Source of the DNA: CAVSIP01 sp963728075 | Lineage (GTDB): Bacteria; Actinomycetota; Actinomycetes; JAFAQI01; DASSKL01 | Assembly: GCA_963728075.1 (NCBI GenBank) | Contig: CAVSIP010000003.1 | Location: 124,001 to 188,000 of the forward strand | Reading direction: 5' to 3' | Length of the DNA stretch: 64,000 nt | In this document: positions 61,164 to 64,000 of the stretch, piece after piece | Position numbering within the stretch: the stretch's first letter is position 1 | Layout of the letters: each line of letters begins with the position of its first letter | Notes under the pieces: generated by a model | Told to the model about the DNA's origin: nothing | Seen by the model: the letters and a program-made list of their open reading frames with translations, nothing else | The model's database searches: none | Made by a program: the position numbers and the translations under genes

Positions 61164-61199
61164 AGGACCTACGTCCCGACCCGCCGGGTCCTCGGCCCG
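61164..61199. promoter_or_regulatory. Tandem DosR/DevR-like boxes between devR and CopD-like gene
   Basis: AGGAC-CTAC-GTCCC (61164-61177) and GGGTC-CTCG-GCCCG (61186-61199) have centres exactly 22 bp apart. The strong box is about 60 bp upstream of the CopD-like start codon and about 42 bp upstream of devR. The pair suits autoregulation of devR and control of the divergent gene. Confidence 0.6.
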
Positions 61200-61229
61200 G
61201 GTTTCACACCGCTTTGGCACCATCTGAGG

Positions 61230-61628
61230 GTGCTGAGCGTCGACTGGGAGACCGTCCGGCTGTTCCTTCACGTTCTCGGGGCCACGATCTGGGTCGGCGG
61301 ACAGATCACCCTGGCCGGCCTCGTGCCGGCGTTGCGGGGGCACGGCCGCGACGTCACCCGAGCGGCGGCCCGGCGGTTCAACGTCGTGGCCTGGCCCGCG
61401 TTCGTCCTGCTCCTGGGCACGGGGGTGTGGAACATGGTCGCGGTGGGCGACCACGGGGGGTCGTACCGCACGACGCTGTCGGTGAAGCTGGGCGTGGTCG
61501 CGCTGTCCGGGGTGTCCGCCGCCGCGCACTCGGTCGCGAAGTCGACGCTCGCCCTGGCCGTGTGGGGCACGCTGACCGGGCTGAGCGCGCTGGCGGCCCT
61601 GTTCCTCGGGGTGATGCTGGCCGGGTGA
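61230..61628 (+). CDS. CopD-like membrane protein
   Basis: A 132-aa protein with about four hydrophobic segments, starting FLHVLGATIWVGGQITLAGLVP, which is the CopD-domain pattern with a conserved His in the first helix. The C-terminal segments are GLSALAALFLGVMLAG. It probably sits in the inner membrane and may handle metal or redox, but the role is inferred. The GTG at 61230 is the start; a TGAGGG just before it is a weak ribosome binding site. Confidence 0.7.
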   Translation: MLSVDWETVRLFLHVLGATIWVGGQITLAGLVPALRGHGRDVTRAAARRFNVVAWPAFVLLLGTGVWNMVAVGDHGGSYRTTLSVKLGVVALSGVSAAAHSVAKSTLALAVWGTLTGLSALAALFLGVMLAG

Positions 61629-61631
61629 CGC

Positions 61632-62258
61632 TCAGCCGACCGGCGTCTGCGGGGTGGCCATCGCGGCGACACGCAGCGCCGTGTGCACCCAGTCGTCCCG
61701 GTACGGGCGCAACGCGCGCCGCACGGTGTTGAGCAGCTCGCGGCGACCCTTCTCGCCGGGGGCCACCGCAGCGTAGACCACCGCCTCGACGAAGTAGCCG
61801 TGGTCGATGAGGTGGACCCGCGCCCGCCCGTCCCCCGTGAGCCGGTGCAAAGTCAGCCGCACGGCGTTCGTCACGTCCCGGACCGCCTGGGCGCCGGCTC
61901 CGGCACCGACGTTCTCGCACACGTCCGCGACGTCGCCGGTCGCACACACCTCGGCCGCCCACTCCGGCAGGAACCCCTCGGCGTCGGTGGCGACGACGAG
62001 CGGCGTACCGGTCCGCAGGGCGCAGACGGCCCCGTACTCGCGCAGCTGCATGGTCGGGCTGCCTCCGCCTCGTACGTCCACGACGAGGTCGACGTCCCCG
62101 ACGTCGATCGGGCAGGTGCCGCCGAACTGCATGGCCAGGCACCGGGTGTCGTCGTCGGGTTCGGGGTGGCAGAACTCCACGGCGTGCCCGCGACCGGCGA
62201 GGGCGGTGGCGGCGGCCGCGGCGTCTCCGGCCCGCTCCTCGGTCAGCAGCACTCGCAT
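61632..62258 (-). CDS. Hypothetical protein, 208 aa
   Basis: Not recognised. The protein begins MRVLLTEERAGDAAAAATALAG, contains a CHPEPDDDTRCL segment, and further on VDLVVDVRGGG and LIDHGYFVEAVVYAAV. The composition suggests a soluble alpha/beta protein with many Asp/Gly loops. The ATG at 62258 is the natural start; the longer frame to 62732 is not supported. A GGACC-rich sequence (62288-62301) lies 37 bp upstream. Confidence 0.6.
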   Translation of the reverse strand: MRVLLTEERAGDAAAAATALAGRGHAVEFCHPEPDDDTRCLAMQFGGTCPIDVGDVDLVVDVRGGGSPTMQLREYGAVCALRTGTPLVVATDAEGFLPEWAAEVCATGDVADVCENVGAGAGAQAVRDVTNAVRLTLHRLTGDGRARVHLIDHGYFVEAVVYAAVAPGEKGRRELLNTVRRALRPYRDDWVHTALRVAAMATPQTPVG

Positions 62259-62287
62259 GCACAAACGGTCGCTGCGGCCGGCCCACC

Positions 62288-62301
62288 CGGACCAGGGACC
62301 A
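62288..62301. promoter_or_regulatory. Weak DosR-like box upstream of hypothetical and hemerythrin genes
   Basis: CGGAC-CAGG-GACCA matches GGGAC-N4-GTCCC at 7 of 10 core positions. On the opposite strand it reads TGGTCCCTGGTCCG, nearly the same as the site at 35025-35038. It lies between divergent genes. Confidence 0.3.
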
Positions 62302-62390
62302 ACCGCCACCGGGCTGGGGCACAAGGTCACTGTCCCGCCGTGCGCGCCGGGAGGATGGTGCACGGGAGGGGCGGCGCGCCGGGAGGCAGC

Positions 62391-62867
62391 GTGTGTGAGC
62401 ACTGTGGGTGCCTCGACCTCGACCCGATCCACCGGTTCATGGCCGAGCACGAGTTGATCCGTGACCTGGGCGACGACGTCCGCCGGCTTGCGGGCACGCA
62501 CCCGGACGAGGCACGAGTGGTGCTCGCCCGGCTGCTGGCCGTCCTCGAGCCGCACGCGCGGGCGGAGGAGGAGGGGCTGCTCCGGCTGCTCGCCGCGGAC
62601 GAGGAGTTCGCCGCGTACGTGCACCGGCTCGAGGCCGAGCACTGGGACCTGCACGAGGCGCTGGACCGCGCGGCGATCTCCGCCGAGTGGGCCAGGCTCG
62701 TGCCGCCGATCCTCGACCGGCTGGACGACCACACCCTGCGGGAGGACTACGACCTGTTCCCCGCCGCCGTCGTCTCGCTGTGCGGCCAGGAGTGGGCCCA
62801 GATCACCGCCGCCCGCCGCGCGGCCGGGCTCGACCCGGTCACGCCTGCGCAGGTTCCCGCGGGCTGA
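62391..62867 (+). CDS. Hemerythrin-like protein with N-terminal Cys motif
   Basis: A 158-aa HHE-type protein. It starts VCEHCGCLDLDPIHRFMAEHELIRDLGDD, with a Cys-x2-Cys-x-Cys motif near the N-terminus and His/Glu ligands in HRFMAEHELI, PHARAEEEGLL and ALHWD-like EAEHWDLHEAL. Oxygen or NO binding at a di-iron site is likely. The GTG at 62391 has GGGAGG four bases before it. The 3' end overlaps the convergent amidohydrolase gene by 29 bp. Confidence 0.8.
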   Translation: MCEHCGCLDLDPIHRFMAEHELIRDLGDDVRRLAGTHPDEARVVLARLLAVLEPHARAEEEGLLRLLAADEEFAAYVHRLEAEHWDLHEALDRAAISAEWARLVPPILDRLDDHTLREDYDLFPAAVVSLCGQEWAQITAARRAAGLDPVTPAQVPAG

Positions 62868-64000
62868 TCCGCTGCAGCACCGGCCCCATGAGGTCGGCGA
62901 AGTTGCCTGCGTAGAAGGCGCCCACGTCCTGCGGGCGGCACCCCTCGAGTGCCGCGTCGAAGCGCCGCATCGGGTCCCGGCCGCCCTCGATGTGCGGGTA
63001 GTCGCTGCTGAACATGCACAGCTCGGGTCCGCTCTCCCGGATGATCCAGTCGACCGGCTCGTGCGGGTACGGCGTCACCCGCACCTGCCGCCGGACGTAC
63101 TCGCTGGGTCGCAGGGACAGCGCACGCAGCCGCTCCTCCATGCGGCCGAACGCCGCGACGGCGCCGTCCATGGTCCGCAGCCAGCCCGGCAGCCAGGTCG
63201 CGCCCTGCTCGATCACGCCGAAGCGCAGGTCCGGGAACCGCTCGAGCACACCGTCGAAGATCATCGTGGCCAGCGTCTGCTGGGGCGGGCCCGCGATCGC
63301 CATGTACGACACCGACGTGAAGTTGCCCTCCCCGCCCTGGAAGTCGGGCACCGTCGGGCCGCCGTTGTCGAGGTAGCCGGGGTCGAGCAGCTGGCCGCCG
63401 CCGCCCACGTGGAAGATGACCGGCACGCCGGCCTCCTGCGCCTGCGCCCAGACGACGTCCAGCCCGGTGTGGCTGTGGGCATGCCCGGGCGGGCAGGCCG
63501 AGGAGACCATGAGCGCCGCGGCGCCGAGGTCGAGGGTCTCGCCGGTGAACGGACCCACCCGTTCGAGGTCGGACAGCGGGACGAAGCACACCGGCAGCAG
63601 CCGGTCGTCGTCGGAGCAGAAGTCGATCATCAAGCGGTTGTGGGCGCGCGCGTACCCGTACGCCAGCTCCTGGTCGTCCCCGTGCTCCAGCGGCGTCAGC
63701 GTGTTCGTGTGGGCCGTCGTGAAGACGAGCTGGCTGGCGAAGCCGAGCAGGTCGAGCGCCCAGCTGCGGTCCGGCTTGTCGAACGCGCCCGCGGCCGCCC
63801 ACTCCTTCGCCGCGAGGACGTCGGCGGCGAGCTGTGCCCGGTACCCGGGGTCGCGGTGCTGGGCCTGCAGGGCGGGCACGTCCAGGTGCGCGCCGTGTCC
63901 CTCGGCGGGCAGCCGGTCCCGCAGCCCCGGGTCGAGCCACGGCAGGATCGACCCCGGCAGCTCGAAGGCGTGGGAGTCGGCGTCGTGGACCAGGCGGTCA
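62839..64000 (-). CDS. Amidohydrolase family protein, 5' end cut by window edge
   Basis: A TIM-barrel amidohydrolase-2 protein; the frame is open to the last base, reading DADSHAFELPGSILPWLD near the edge, where the metal motif DxDSH is visible. Inner blocks are the His in VPVIFHVGGGGQLLDPG, the RFGVIEQGATWLPGWL region and the Asp in MFSSDYPHIEGG. Family members decarboxylate or hydrolyse aromatic or cyclic acids; the substrate is unknown. The true start lies beyond the window. It is the second amidohydrolase in the window. Confidence 0.85.
   Translation of the reverse strand, partial: DRLVHDADSHAFELPGSILPWLDPGLRDRLPAEGHGAHLDVPALQAQHRDPGYRAQLAADVLAAKEWAAAGAFDKPDRSWALDLLGFASQLVFTTAHTNTLTPLEHGDDQELAYGYARAHNRLMIDFCSDDDRLLPVCFVPLSDLERVGPFTGETLDLGAAALMVSSACPPGHAHSHTGLDVVWAQAQEAGVPVIFHVGGGGQLLDPGYLDNGGPTVPDFQGGEGNFTSVSYMAIAGPPQQTLATMIFDGVLERFPDLRFGVIEQGATWLPGWLRTMDGAVAAFGRMEERLRALSLRPSEYVRRQVRVTPYPHEPVDWIIRESGPELCMFSSDYPHIEGGRDPMRRFDAALEGCRPQDVGAFYAGNFADLMGPVLQRISPREPAQA

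Overview
The window is typical high-GC actinobacterial chromosome: GC-rich third codon positions nearly everywhere, many GTG starts, ATGA/GTGA start-stop overlaps, and families common in Actinomycetota (DUF222/HNH, DUF5709, DUF6512, EgtB/EgtD, SenX3/RegX3, DevS/DevR, Acg-type nitroreductases). No rRNA or tRNA is visible, so the genus cannot be named. No phage, IS element or CRISPR array was seen. Both window edges cut a gene: an aldo/keto reductase on the left and an amidohydrolase on the right.

Layout. 0-13 kb: mixed housekeeping and hypothetical genes, including a PLP desulfurase-like enzyme, an AMIN-like/chagasin-like fusion, an MFS carrier, a PaaI thioesterase, glyA behind what looks like a ZTP (pfl) riboswitch, and a cyclic 2,3-DPG synthetase homologue. 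13.8-16 kb: an ergothioneine locus egtB-egtD in which the reading frame changes six times. 16.1-22.8 kb: a phosphate module phoU, pstSCAB, senX3, regX3 with two arrays of 11-bp-spaced PHO boxes. 22.7-24.8 kb: small hypotheticals and a CsoR/CstR-family repressor with an operator-like palindrome.

24.9-62 kb reads as a hypoxia/dormancy regulon island. A DevS-like heme-GAF histidine kinase and a DevR/DosR-like response regulator lie at 56-61 kb. Around them are the usual DosR-regulon families: four universal stress or CBS-type clusters, two Acg nitroreductases, a pyridoxamine-oxidase-fold protein, an Rv2004c-like fused kinase, a CtpE/CtpF-type P-ATPase and hemerythrins. Many of these genes are preceded by 14-bp palindromes of the form GGGAC-N4-GTCCC, and several of these occur as pairs whose centres are 22 bp apart. 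Metabolic members fit fermentation or substrate-level ATP formation: phosphoketolase plus acetate kinase, acetyl-CoA hydrolase/CoA-transferase, a zinc alcohol dehydrogenase and an Amt/GlnK pair.

Other notable parts are a DUF222/HNH gene whose GTG start lies inside a perfect LexA (SOS) box, an ECF sigma/anti-sigma pair whose ribosome binding site is in a long inverted repeat, a 50-nt almost perfect palindrome between glnK and an ABC-F gene, and two paralogous membrane proteins 45 kb apart that share the same ribosome-binding-site context.
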